From Kordiimonadaceae bacterium (GTDB lineage Bacteria > Pseudomonadota > Alphaproteobacteria > Sphingomonadales > Emcibacteraceae): DNA of 19,731 nucleotides. Within the stretch, counting starts at the first letter, position 1; each line of letters opens with the position of its first letter. A program made the position numbers and the translations under genes. The DNA lies in assembly GCA_018699075.1 (NCBI GenBank), contig JABIPV010000114.1, positions 1 through 19,731 on the forward strand, read 5' to 3'. Below are positions 7,554 to 15,250 of this stretch, piece by piece. Below the pieces are notes generated by a model. It had not been told where the DNA came from, did not search any database, and saw only the letters and a program-made list of their open reading frames with translations.

Positions 7554-8129
7554 TTATTTAATTCTGCTCATCTCATTTTTATTCATTGGCGACCAAGTCA
7601 TTCCATTATCATTCGATCTTTCTACTAAGAATTCTCTTTTATCAGTGCTCAGTTCTGTAAATGAAAGACGAAAATACATACTTCCGCCATCTTGAGTTGG
7701 AAAGTTTGTGCCAGCTCGAAGGTTTGTTAATTGGAATAAAGCATCATCCACCCAATCACCTTCATAAATATCCATCAACCCGAAAGTATCGTCAACGGCC
7801 GCTAGGCGATAAGTTTTTCTATATTGATCGTAGCTAATAAATGTTTCTACTATGAAACCTGTAGCAGGGGTTAAGTTACTTATTTCTTCAGTAATAAGTT
7901 TACCCTTTAATTTTTTTAAAAACGTGACCTTTGAAGTTGCAATCTGTTTCCATTCGCCGTCTGAATAAGCGTAATTAGTGGTTTCCCAAGGACCAAGTAA
8001 TCCTTCAAGTTTTGCCATTTTCTCAAGTGGAACTATTTCATTTTGATTAGGTTGTTGAGCCGTTGCCAAATTAAAGTAATAGGTGACCAAAAGCGAAAAT
8101 GAGATAATAAAAAAATATAATAATTTCAT
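7554..8129 (-). CDS. Exported protein of unknown function, lipocalin-like
   Basis: I choose the ATG at 8129 (191 residues) rather than an in-frame upstream start at 8168, because GGAG lies six bases before it (8139-8136) and the product then begins with a clean Sec signal peptide (MKLLYFF..., hydrophobic to about residue 18, likely cleavage near ATAQQ). The mature part is a run of short beta-strand-like segments starting with LEGLLGPWETTNYAY and ending with FLVERSNDNGMTWSPMNKNEM. Its G-x-W start and repeated strands resemble small DUF1579-like or lipocalin-like barrel proteins that measure or carry small hydrophobic ligands. This resemblance is by eye only, and the function is unknown. The gene stands alone on the minus strand between the ThuA gene and the oxidoreductase. 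Confidence 0.8.
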   Translation of the reverse strand: MKLLYFFIISFSLLVTYYFNLATAQQPNQNEIVPLEKMAKLEGLLGPWETTNYAYSDGEWKQIATSKVTFLKKLKGKLITEEISNLTPATGFIVETFISYDQYRKTYRLAAVDDTFGLMDIYEGDWVDDALFQLTNLRAGTNFPTQDGGSMYFRLSFTELSTDKREFLVERSNDNGMTWSPMNKNEMSRIK

Positions 8130-8258
8130 AAGAAACTCCATAATGTACGGCTTCATCACTAACATCATCAGAATCTCTTTAGCAAATCACAATTAGGTGA
8201 ATTTTATAAGCAAAACCAACACTGACCTTTAATCTTTTATTTTTTATTTACCATATTT

Positions 8259-9293
8259 CTAATCATCAGCAATTCGAATGACCATCTTACCGAAATTCTT
8301 ACCCTCCAGAAGGCCGATAAAAGCTTCCGGTGCGTTTTCTAGGCCATCTACTATATGTTCGCGGTATTTAATTTGTCCGGATTTAATCCAGATGGACATC
8401 TGCTTTGCAAATTCATCATAATGATCTGCATAATCATCAAAGATAATAAATCCTTTTATTGTAAGACGTTTGGTAAGGATAGATCGCATCAATAGGGCCG
8501 TTCTATCAGGACCATCCGGCAATGATGTCGCGTTATAATGAGCGATTAGCCCACAAACGGGCACACGCGCCCCTGTATTCAGCAAAGGTAATACGGCCTC
8601 GAATACTTTTCCGCCGATATTTTCAAAATAAACATCAACTCCGTCTGGACATGATGCGGCAAGTTGCTTCGAAAAATCATCAGATTTATGGTCAATGCAG
8701 GCATCGAAGCCGAGCACCTCAACAGCATGGCGGCATTTTTCAGTGCCGCCCGCAACGCCGACCACATGACATCCTTTAATTTTTCCAATCTGCCCCACGG
8801 TCGCACCAACGGGGCCTGTAGCGGCACCAACAACAATTGTTTCACCTGTTTTGGGCTTTCCTATATCAAGCAAACCCATGTAAGCTGTAAAGCCCGGCAT
8901 ACCTAAAATACCAAGTGCATATGATGGATTAGGAAAATCTGCACCTAAAAGGTTTAAGCCCTCACCATCAGACAGTGCGTAATCCTGCCACCCGGTGTAA
9001 CTGAGAACCCAGTCACCAACAGAATATTCCGCTATATTTGATTGAACCACACGGCCAACAACACCGCCGACCATCACGTCGCCAATTTTAACTGGATCTG
9101 CATATGACTTGGCATCGCTCATACGTCCGCGCATATAAGGATCGAGGGATAAATAAACATTCCGAATGAGAACTTCACCACTTCCCGCATTTTGCACGGA
9201 TGTTTCTTTAAGTGCAAAATTTTCAGGTGTCGGGGCGCCTTCCGGACGCGACGCTAGGACGATTTGCCGGTTAATATCTTTAGATTGAGACAT
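8259..9293 (-). CDS. NAD(P)H-dependent MDR-family oxidoreductase (CurA / leukotriene B4 dehydrogenase-like)
   Basis: 344-residue zinc-independent medium-chain reductase, cytoplasmic, of the kind that reduces the C=C bond of enones, including curcumin reductase CurA and prostaglandin reductase 1. The family N-terminus is present (RPEGAPTPENFAL, YLSLDPYMRGRM). The cofactor-binding Rossmann fold is marked by VVGAATGPVGATVGQIGK near residues 155-170, and NIGGKVFEAVLPLL and IKYREHIVDGLENAPEAF follow. Zinc-binding cysteines of classical alcohol dehydrogenases are absent, as expected. It lies 26 bases downstream of the small alpha-beta-barrel gene, so the two are probably co-transcribed. The substrate is unknown; the neighbour suggests handling of small aromatic or unsaturated compounds. 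Confidence 0.92.
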   Translation of the reverse strand: MSQSKDINRQIVLASRPEGAPTPENFALKETSVQNAGSGEVLIRNVYLSLDPYMRGRMSDAKSYADPVKIGDVMVGGVVGRVVQSNIAEYSVGDWVLSYTGWQDYALSDGEGLNLLGADFPNPSYALGILGMPGFTAYMGLLDIGKPKTGETIVVGAATGPVGATVGQIGKIKGCHVVGVAGGTEKCRHAVEVLGFDACIDHKSDDFSKQLAASCPDGVDVYFENIGGKVFEAVLPLLNTGARVPVCGLIAHYNATSLPDGPDRTALLMRSILTKRLTIKGFIIFDDYADHYDEFAKQMSIWIKSGQIKYREHIVDGLENAPEAFIGLLEGKNFGKMVIRIADD

Positions 9294-9319
9294 GCTCTAT
9301 TTTCTTTCTTAGGCCAAGA

Positions 9320-9634
9320 TTAGCCGTAAATGATGTCGTTCATACGGTTATCAAGGGTAAGGATGGTGTCATAATATGTTATATGAGCTGTGCAACCGAA
9401 TTTTTTCTCGAAATAAACTTCCCATTCGGGGGTAAAATAAGCTTGGGCAATCTCTTTTGAATCCCAAAGGTAAATGGATAGACCTTCTCCGGTTTCGATA
9501 TCAAAGCAAAATTGCTTACTATGTAAATGAGGAAGACCTTTAAAAGTATTATTAGCGCTATCCTCCATCATTTTTACAACTTGTTCATAGGTATATTTTT
9601 CTTCTGTTTTGTATTTTATCAGTACTGTAGCCAT
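9320..9634 (-). CDS. Small dimeric alpha-beta-barrel protein (YdhR/monooxygenase-like)
   Basis: 104 residues with no signal peptide. It opens with a beta strand (MATVLIKYKT), followed by a helix with EEKYTYEQVVKMMEDSAN, the strand pair QFCFDIETGEGLSIYLWDS and a helix EIAQAYFTPEWEVYFEKKFG. This order and the LWDSKEIAQAYF block resemble YdhR-type putative mono-oxygenases of the dimeric alpha-beta-barrel (ABM) superfamily, so I give that as the likely fold. The catalytic role is unproven. It is the first gene of the unit with the MDR oxidoreductase (26-base gap). The A-rich GAAAG sequence before the ATG is a weak ribosome site. Confidence 0.72.
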   Translation of the reverse strand: MATVLIKYKTEEKYTYEQVVKMMEDSANNTFKGLPHLHSKQFCFDIETGEGLSIYLWDSKEIAQAYFTPEWEVYFEKKFGCTAHITYYDTILTLDNRMNDIIYG

Positions 9635-9831
9635 TATTTTTCTTTCAGTTTTGAAGTGCGATTTTGAGCGTCATTTTTGAAAGCTTTGTATTAAAGTTTT
9701 AAAATATATGATTGTTTTATTCTGCTGAATAATATTAACCACCCATGATCAGTTTGTGCAAGATGTTTGTTAGGAAAAGGTGAGAGATTAGAATGGCATT
9801 TAAACGAATTTTATTTTATTAATCGCAATAA

Positions 9832-9850
9832 AACAGAATAATATTCTGTT
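9832..9850. repeat. 8-bp inverted repeat upstream of argG (possible operator)
   Basis: AACAGAAT and ATTCTGTT form perfect inverted arms with a 3-base centre (AAT), about 70 bases before the argG -35 box. The geometry would suit a dimeric regulator, but no candidate is encoded next to it. Confidence 0.4.
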
Positions 9851-9920
9851 GAAGTGGTAATTTATCATGTAAAATTTCGTATATTTTATAAAATTAATTC
9901 ATCATATTTGATCACTAGAC

Positions 9921-9948
9921 TTGCGTAACAATAAGTTTTCCCTATACT
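9921..9948 (+). promoter_or_regulatory. Predicted sigma70-type argG promoter
   Basis: TTGCGT (9921-9926), a 16-base spacer and TATACT (9943-9948) predict a start near 9955 and a leader of about 47 bases. Its position also shows that an in-frame TTG at 9921 is not the argG start codon. Confidence 0.6.
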
Positions 9949-10001
9949 GCGCCTCGAGAATCGGATTTGAAAACAATCTTCAAAATTATAAGGAAATAAA
10001 A

Positions 10002-11201
10002 ATGAGCGTAAATAAAGTTGTTCTTGCCTATTCTGGCGGTTTGGATACATCAATTATCCTTAAATGGCTTCAGGATGAATATCAATGTGAAGTGGTGACT
10101 TTTACCGCTGATCTTGGTCAAGGTGAAGAGCTTGAACCGGCCCGTAAAAAGGCGGAGATGTTAGGCATCAAAGAAATCTTTATTGATGACCTTCGTGAAG
10201 AATTCGTGCGTGATTTCGTTTTTCCTATGTTTCGTGCAAACACTCTTTATGAAGGCACGTATCTTCTTGGAACGGCAATTGCGCGTCCGCTTATTGCGAA
10301 GCGTCAAATTGAAATCGCGGCTCAGGTCGGGGCGGAAGCGGTTTGCCATGGGGCAACGGGTAAAGGAAATGACCAAATTCGTTTCGAGTTAGGGTATTAC
10401 GCGCTCAACCCTGATATTAAAGTTATTGCGCCGTGGCGCGAATGGGACCTCAATAGCCGTGAAAAACTTATCGATTATGCAGAGAAACACCAAATTCCAA
10501 TTGCCAAAGATAAACGTGGCGAGTCGCCATTTTCATGTGATGCAAACCTTCTTCATATATCTAGTGAAGGTAAACTTCTTGAGGACCCTTGGGAAGAAAG
10601 CCCTGAATATGTATATAGCCGTACGGATTCACCTGAAAACGCACCAGAAGAACCAACATATATTGAGATAGAATTTGAAAAGGGTGATCCTGTTGCCATT
10701 GACGGCGTACGTATGTCACCCGCAACGCTTCTTACAAAGTTAAATGAGCTTGGAAAAATTAACGGTATTGGTCGTCTTGATCTGCTTGAAAACCGTTACA
10801 TCGGAATGAAGTCTCGCGGTATTTATGAAACACCCGGCGGGTCTATTTTACTTGTCGCTCACCGTGGTATGGAAAGCATTACCATCGACCGTGGAGCCAT
10901 GCATTTAAAAGATGAAATTATGCCGAAATACGCTGAAACCATTTATAATGGTTTTTGGTATTCGCCAGAGCGTGAAATGATGCAAGCCTTGATCGATAAA
11001 TCACAAGAAGATGTCTACGGCACAGTACGTCTTAAGCTTTATAAAGGTACTGCATACTTAGTAGGTCGCAAATCACCAAAATCACTTTATTCAATGGAAC
11101 ATGTGACCTTTGAAGAAGATGAAGTTTATGATCAACGCGATGCGGAAGGGTTTATTAAGCTAAACGCCCTTCGTTTACGGCTTCGTAACATGCGTGGTTA
11201 A
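10002..11201 (+). CDS. argG: Argininosuccinate synthase
   Basis: Cytoplasmic enzyme that ligates citrulline and aspartate with ATP to make argininosuccinate, the penultimate step of arginine synthesis. The protein has 399 residues, typical of the bacterial type I enzyme. The ATP-pyrophosphatase P-loop AYSGGLDTS is at residues 8-16, GATGKGNDQIRFEL is in the citrulline/aspartate site region, and SPFSCDANLLH and YETPGGSIL follow. All expected motifs are present. The ATG at 10002 is chosen because AAGGA (9990-9994) lies seven bases before it and the N-terminus MSVNKVVLAYSGG matches the family; an upstream in-frame TTG would lie inside the promoter. It is a single-gene unit closed by the terminator at 11208-11243. 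Confidence 0.98.
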   Translation: MSVNKVVLAYSGGLDTSIILKWLQDEYQCEVVTFTADLGQGEELEPARKKAEMLGIKEIFIDDLREEFVRDFVFPMFRANTLYEGTYLLGTAIARPLIAKRQIEIAAQVGAEAVCHGATGKGNDQIRFELGYYALNPDIKVIAPWREWDLNSREKLIDYAEKHQIPIAKDKRGESPFSCDANLLHISSEGKLLEDPWEESPEYVYSRTDSPENAPEEPTYIEIEFEKGDPVAIDGVRMSPATLLTKLNELGKINGIGRLDLLENRYIGMKSRGIYETPGGSILLVAHRGMESITIDRGAMHLKDEIMPKYAETIYNGFWYSPEREMMQALIDKSQEDVYGTVRLKLYKGTAYLVGRKSPKSLYSMEHVTFEEDEVYDQRDAEGFIKLNALRLRLRNMRG

Positions 11202-11207
11202 AAAATT

Positions 11208-11243
11208 AAACCCTCGTCTTTTTTCATTAAGGGGCGAGGGTTT
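11208..11243. terminator. Bidirectional terminator shared by argG and the convergent ydjM-like gene
   Basis: The stem AAACCCTCG (11208-11216) pairs with CGAGGGTTT (11235-11243), and T-rich sequence follows on both strands. The 18-base loop includes the stop codon of the minus-strand gene (11229-11227), so the terminator overlaps coding sequence on that strand. Confidence 0.8.
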
Positions 11244-12252
11244 CTTTTTGCGCACTGTAATTTCCTGTCATCATATCCCATGTAGTGCCAAGTGCCCGCC
11301 CGCCAGGCGTTACGAAACTTCCGTAACCAACATGATCATTTGGTTTGTTTGGGTTTAGGGTTATGCCCCATATGGGTTGAATTTTATGTGGTTCAGCACT
11401 GTATCTTAAATCGGCGATGACATTTTCTTTTGGTGAAAACAAATACCCTTGGGCGAAATAATCAAAACGTCTTATGTCTTTGCGGTGGGTGCTGTTATTT
11501 CCCAGTTCAGGATAAATGGTTTCAGGGTCGATGGCAGCAACGGATGATCCTGCTATGATTTCTGGCGCGCTAAATGGCTGAGCGACCACAGCATCCACAT
11601 AATAACGGCCGTCATATTGATAGGTTGAACGCCAGACAATCAAGTTTCCAAGTGTGGGATTTAATTTAAGCCGTTCGACGTTATGACCTCTGACACCTGC
11701 GATTTCTTCTACAGCGTTTGTTACACGGCTATTTTGCAAAAATCCTAGCGATAAATATCCAAGGGCACAGGCCATACCAATTTTGGCCATTTGTGCTGAC
11801 CTCAAGCGGACGCTTAAAATTACAAATATAAAAAGAGCCATTGTAGGAATGGGATCAATGACCGAAACCGTATCCCATGATATTCGCGCATTTGAGACGG
11901 GCCAAAACAGCCGCGTGCCGTAACTGGTGCAAGCATCCAAAAGCGCATGGGTTGAAATGCCAAGGGTGGTAAAAATATAAATTTGTTTAAAATCCCACTG
12001 GTATCTTTTAAAAACCAGCGATATTGCCATGGCGACCAGTAAGCCGCCAAAAGGAATAAACCAAAGCGAATGGGTGAAATGACGATGGAATTCAATGCCG
12101 AGCAATGGATCGATTGCGGAGGTTATAAAAATATCCAAATCAGGGGCCATGCCGCCGAAGACCCCTGCCACACAGGCGAGGGGTATTTGCTTTTTCTTAG
12201 CAAAACTTTGTGCGAAAGCGGCGCCGAGTACAGCCTGTGAAAATGGATCCAT
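11227..12252 (-). CDS. Membrane-bound metal-dependent hydrolase, YdjM/YbcI family
   Basis: 341-residue inner-membrane protein of the YdjM-like family, annotated as membrane-bound metal-dependent hydrolases although the reaction is not known. The N-terminal family signature is clear: MDPFSQAVLGAAFAQ, GMAPDLD (acidic metal ligands), HRHFTHSLWF (histidines) and STHALLDACTSYGTRLFWP. About four to five hydrophobic segments are visible: residues 24-45, 64-83, 90-108, around 135-150 and around 155-175. A soluble C-terminal half of about 150 residues follows and probably lies in the periplasm. E. coli YdjM is LexA-regulated; I see no SOS box in the 122-base divergent gap upstream. The start at 12252 matches the family N-terminus. 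Its 3' end lies inside the argG terminator. Confidence 0.88.
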   Translation of the reverse strand: MDPFSQAVLGAAFAQSFAKKKQIPLACVAGVFGGMAPDLDIFITSAIDPLLGIEFHRHFTHSLWFIPFGGLLVAMAISLVFKRYQWDFKQIYIFTTLGISTHALLDACTSYGTRLFWPVSNARISWDTVSVIDPIPTMALFIFVILSVRLRSAQMAKIGMACALGYLSLGFLQNSRVTNAVEEIAGVRGHNVERLKLNPTLGNLIVWRSTYQYDGRYYVDAVVAQPFSAPEIIAGSSVAAIDPETIYPELGNNSTHRKDIRRFDYFAQGYLFSPKENVIADLRYSAEPHKIQPIWGITLNPNKPNDHVGYGSFVTPGGRALGTTWDMMTGNYSAQKETLAP

Positions 12253-12374
12253 GAATTTACCCTAAGTTTAAGTTGTATGATTTATAACCCTAATAAAACA
12301 TATAAGGCAAATTTTTGTTACATTGTTTCAATTAAATGCGTGATTTTTAAAATTAATTTTGATAGTGTCCGCTC

Positions 12375-13274
12375 ATGAGCAAAGATTGGAAAGAGATTTG
12401 GACCAAAATCCGTGAGTGGGATAATGAAGGTCGTAAAATGGCGTTGGCCACGGTGGTAAAAACATGGGGGTCTTCCCCGCGTCCTGTCAGCAGTCATTTA
12501 ATTATCGATGCCGATGGTCATATGGAAGGGTCAGTGTCAGGCGGATGTATTGATGGTGTTGTTGTGACGACAGCGTTTGAAACCATTAAATCCGGCAAAG
12601 GGGAGCTGCTTGAATTTGAAGTGGCAACCGATCAGGCTTGGGAAGTAGGCCTAAGTTGCGGTGGTGAAGTAAATATATTGGTGGAACCGCTGGTAAATAT
12701 TGCGCAAAAAGCAAAATACCTGCTTGATGAAAACCCAAACGAGATTAAAGAAATTGTCAGCGAAACCGAAATTGCTTCAGGCGAATATTTTACTCATATT
12801 TATAAACCTGCGCTTAAGATGATTGTCGTTGGTGCGGTGCATATTTCGCAAGGCCTGATTAAAATGGCGGAGACATTAAATATTGATGTGACTTTGGTTG
12901 ATCCGCGTTCTGCCTACGCCAGCGAAGAACGTTTTCCACATGTAAATTATGTCACTGACTGGCCTGATGAAGCTTTGCAACAAGCGGATATTAATTCCAG
13001 CACGGCAATTGTGACATTAAGCCATGACCCCAAACTTGATGATCCGGCATTGGAGATTGCCATCCGTTCTGACGCATTTTATGTGGCGGCATTAGGAAGT
13101 CGTAAAACTCACCAAGACCGTATTGATCGGTTAAAAGACAAAGGTTTTACGGACATGGAAATCGCCCGCATTAAGGGTCCCGCTGGACTTGATATAGGTA
13201 GTTTGGAGCCCGCTGAAATTGCGTTATCAATTTTGGCGCAATTCGTTGAAACATACCGTAAAGGCAAACGATGA
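12375..13274 (+). CDS. xdhC: XdhC/CoxI family molybdenum hydroxylase maturation protein
   Basis: 299 residues. The N-terminal XdhC/CoxI domain spans roughly residues 10-80, with ATVVKTWGSSPRP and GSVSGGCIDGVVV. A C-terminal Rossmann domain spans roughly 145-295, with MIVVGAVHISQGL, VDPRSAYASEERFP, LGSRKTHQDRIDRL and the family-typical GLDIGSLEPAEIALSILAQ. XdhC proteins bind and deliver the sulfurated Mo cofactor to xanthine-dehydrogenase-type enzymes. The gene overlaps the cytidylyltransferase gene by 4 bases (ATGA), so the two act together. No hydroxylase subunit genes are in the window. No Shine-Dalgarno is visible before ATG 12375, so translation may be weak or leaderless. Confidence 0.92.
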   Translation: MSKDWKEIWTKIREWDNEGRKMALATVVKTWGSSPRPVSSHLIIDADGHMEGSVSGGCIDGVVVTTAFETIKSGKGELLEFEVATDQAWEVGLSCGGEVNILVEPLVNIAQKAKYLLDENPNEIKEIVSETEIASGEYFTHIYKPALKMIVVGAVHISQGLIKMAETLNIDVTLVDPRSAYASEERFPHVNYVTDWPDEALQQADINSSTAIVTLSHDPKLDDPALEIAIRSDAFYVAALGSRKTHQDRIDRLKDKGFTDMEIARIKGPAGLDIGSLEPAEIALSILAQFVETYRKGKR

Positions 13275-13858
13275 GCACCCGCATCACGGCCATTGTCCTA
13301 GCTGCCGGGCAATCAAGCCGTATGGGCGATCAGAATAAACTCCTCCTTAGTTTTAATGATCAAAGCATGGTCAGTCATGTGATTGATCAATTGGCTTCTA
13401 GTAAAGCAGCAGAAATTATCGTAATCACAGGTAATGAAGCAGACAGCGTTAAAAAAAGTATTCCCCAGAAAGTGACTTTTATACATAATCCCGATTATGC
13501 TGATGGCTTAAGTACTTCCGTTCGGTCTGGTATTGATGCTCTTTCAAATGACGTGGACGGGGTAATGATCTGCCTCGGTGATATGCCGTATATCACAGCA
13601 GAAAATTATAACATGCTGATAGCGGCCTTTGAAGACGGTAAAATTATTGCGCCTGTAACAAATGACAAAATTGGCAATCCACTGATATTTTCATCACAAT
13701 ATTTTGAAGACTTTCTTAACTTAGAAGGAGATAAAGGGGCGCGGGCGTTGCTTAAAAAATATCCTGAAAATATCCTTAAAGTTGATTTGAATACAGAAGC
13801 GATTTTTCAAGATATCGATACCCCTGAAGCTTACAACGAAGCTACCCTCTTAGATTAG
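13271..13858 (+). CDS. mocA: MobA/MocA-like molybdenum cofactor nucleotidyltransferase
   Basis: 195-residue NTP transferase, likely CTP:molybdopterin cytidylyltransferase, which makes the cytosine dinucleotide form of the Mo cofactor. The nucleotide-binding signature is IVLAAGQSSRMGDQNKLL at residues 8-25, the metal-binding Asp is in CLGDMPYI at about residue 100, and the GDKGARALL block follows near 155-163. The MocA assignment over MobA (GTP, guanylyl form) rests on the XdhC partner and overall style; the sequence alone does not settle it. Translation is coupled to xdhC by the ATGA overlap. The gap of 93 bases to soxC leaves room for a separate promoter. Confidence 0.88.
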   Translation: MSTRITAIVLAAGQSSRMGDQNKLLLSFNDQSMVSHVIDQLASSKAAEIIVITGNEADSVKKSIPQKVTFIHNPDYADGLSTSVRSGIDALSNDVDGVMICLGDMPYITAENYNMLIAAFEDGKIIAPVTNDKIGNPLIFSSQYFEDFLNLEGDKGARALLKKYPENILKVDLNTEAIFQDIDTPEAYNEATLLD

Positions 13859-13875
13859 CTACTTGTTTTTATCAA

Positions 13876-13905
13876 TTGTCGGGATATAGTGTTATTCAAT
13901 AATAA
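13876..13905 (+). promoter_or_regulatory. Possible promoter for soxC-soxD
   Basis: TTGTCG (13876-13881) and TAATAA (13900-13905) with an 18-base spacer precede the soxC start by about 46 bases. The match is modest, and read-through from xdhC-mocA is equally possible because no terminator is visible in the gap. Confidence 0.28.
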
Positions 13906-13951
13906 TAATGGGGACAGCATATTTTTATCAAAAACATAGAAGGGGAGTTTT

Positions 13952-15250
13952 ATGACAGATAAAAAAACCATGATTGTCGACGCGACGGATCAGGTCGCAG
14001 GTAATGGCCTTATGAGCCGACGATTTTTTATGAACTCAGCACTGGCCAGCACAGCAGTCGTCGCAGGGGGCAGTGCCGCATTTGCGCAAGAAACATCCGT
14101 TGGTGAAGGTCAAGAAGACTGGACATTATATCCCGGCGATGATGCGCCTGAATATGGTGATGTTAGCCAATTTGAAAAAGGACGCGTGAAAAAATTTGTG
14201 GCACCACCTGTTGGTGGAAGGACGGCCTCATCAGCAGGACGCACACCGTTACATATGCTTCACGGAACCATTACACCAAGCGGACTTCATTTTGAAGTAA
14301 CCCATCATGGTGTTCCAGACGTAAACCCGGATATCCATAAAGTCGTCATCCATGGGATGGTGGATCGGCCCCTAAAATGGGGTGTGGAGGATTTGGAAAA
14401 TTACCCCACCGTTACCCGTCAGTATTTCATGGAATGTTCCGGTAATACCCGCGTCAATTGGGCGCAACCGAAACCGGATCAAAATTTTATGTATATGACA
14501 CATGGTCTCGTGTCGGGAAGTGAATGGACAGGCGTCCCCCTTTCAACCTTGCTTGATGAAGCGGGTGTATCACCGGACGCAAAATGGATCATTGCCGAAG
14601 GCGGCGATAGTGGATCATTAAGTCGTTCAATTCCTATTGAGAAGGCAATGGACGATAGCATGGTCGCCCTTTATCAAAACGGTGAAAGAATACGCCCCAG
14701 TCAGGGTTACCCCATGCGGGTTTTAAATCCCGGGTTTGAAGGGAATACATCCGTTAAATGGATACGGTCATTATACGTTACCGATAAGCCGGTAATGTCA
14801 CGATTTGAAACGTCGAAGTATACTGATAAACTCCACGACGGAAAATCATTACAGTTTTCCTTGGAAATGGATGTTAAATCGGTGATTACAAGGCCTTCGA
14901 ATGCCATAGAGTTAAAGAAAAAAGGTATGTATGAAATTACCGGCCTCGCGTGGTCAGGAAAAGGTAAAATCGCCAAGGTAGAAGTTTCCGCCGATGGCGG
15001 TCGCACCTGGGCCGACGCCATGGTTGAAGGACCGGTACATAGTAAAATGCTTACCCGATTTAGAATTCCGTGGATGTGGAAAGGCATGCCGGCGGTACTG
15101 CAAAGCCGAGCTACTGATGAATTTGGCCAAGTGCAGCCATCCCGTAAAGCACTGCTCGCCGCACGAGGGAAAAAAGCATATTATCACTATCACGCCGTCC
15201 ATAGTTGGAGCGTTAATGCAAGGGGGAAAGTTCGCCATGTATATGCGTAA
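13952..15250 (+). CDS. soxC: Sulfite/sulfane dehydrogenase SoxC, Mo-cofactor subunit
   Basis: 432-residue enzyme of the sulfite-oxidase fold, exported folded by the Tat system: MSRRFFMNS has the twin Arg at residues 23-24, a hydrophobic stretch follows, and AFAQ cleavage lies near residue 46. The Mo-binding domain carries the cofactor Cys in YFMECSGNTR. IHGMVDRPLKW, WIIAEGGDSGSLSRSIPIEKAMDD, GYPMRVLNPGFEGNTSVKW and the dimerisation domain GLAWSGKGKIAKVEVSADGG all fit SoxC closely. With SoxD it oxidises sulfur at the sulfane level (or sulfite) and passes electrons to cytochrome c. GGGGAG at 13942-13947 supports the start. It overlaps soxD by 14 bases. No soxXA, soxYZ or soxB is in the window, so a free-standing sulfite dehydrogenase role is possible. 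Confidence 0.93.
   Translation: MTDKKTMIVDATDQVAGNGLMSRRFFMNSALASTAVVAGGSAAFAQETSVGEGQEDWTLYPGDDAPEYGDVSQFEKGRVKKFVAPPVGGRTASSAGRTPLHMLHGTITPSGLHFEVTHHGVPDVNPDIHKVVIHGMVDRPLKWGVEDLENYPTVTRQYFMECSGNTRVNWAQPKPDQNFMYMTHGLVSGSEWTGVPLSTLLDEAGVSPDAKWIIAEGGDSGSLSRSIPIEKAMDDSMVALYQNGERIRPSQGYPMRVLNPGFEGNTSVKWIRSLYVTDKPVMSRFETSKYTDKLHDGKSLQFSLEMDVKSVITRPSNAIELKKKGMYEITGLAWSGKGKIAKVEVSADGGRTWADAMVEGPVHSKMLTRFRIPWMWKGMPAVLQSRATDEFGQVQPSRKALLAARGKKAYYHYHAVHSWSVNARGKVRHVYA

Larger units (their letters stand above)
9635..10001. other. Divergent intergenic region between the ABM gene and argG
   Basis: 367 bases of AT-rich DNA without a convincing gene. It holds an 8-bp inverted repeat at 9832-9850, the argG promoter at 9921-9948 and the argG ribosome site at 9990-9994. 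The promoter for the leftward two-gene unit must also lie here, but I could not pick it out with confidence. Confidence 0.75.

Noticed and set aside
9921..10001. In-frame TTG extension of argG
   Set aside because: The TTG is part of a -35 box, and the ATG at 10002 has a proper Shine-Dalgarno and the family N-terminus.
13900..13909. Short TAA/AAT triplet repeat upstream of soxC
   Set aside because: Only about three units, expected by chance in AT-rich DNA; no array structure.
14707..15087. 126-codon minus-strand frame in soxC
   Set aside because: It is antisense to strongly conserved soxC sequence and has no coding features of its own.
14994..15236. Upstream extension of the cytochrome gene within soxC
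   Set aside because: It is in the same frame as the cytochrome, but it would put about 80 unrelated residues before the signal peptide.
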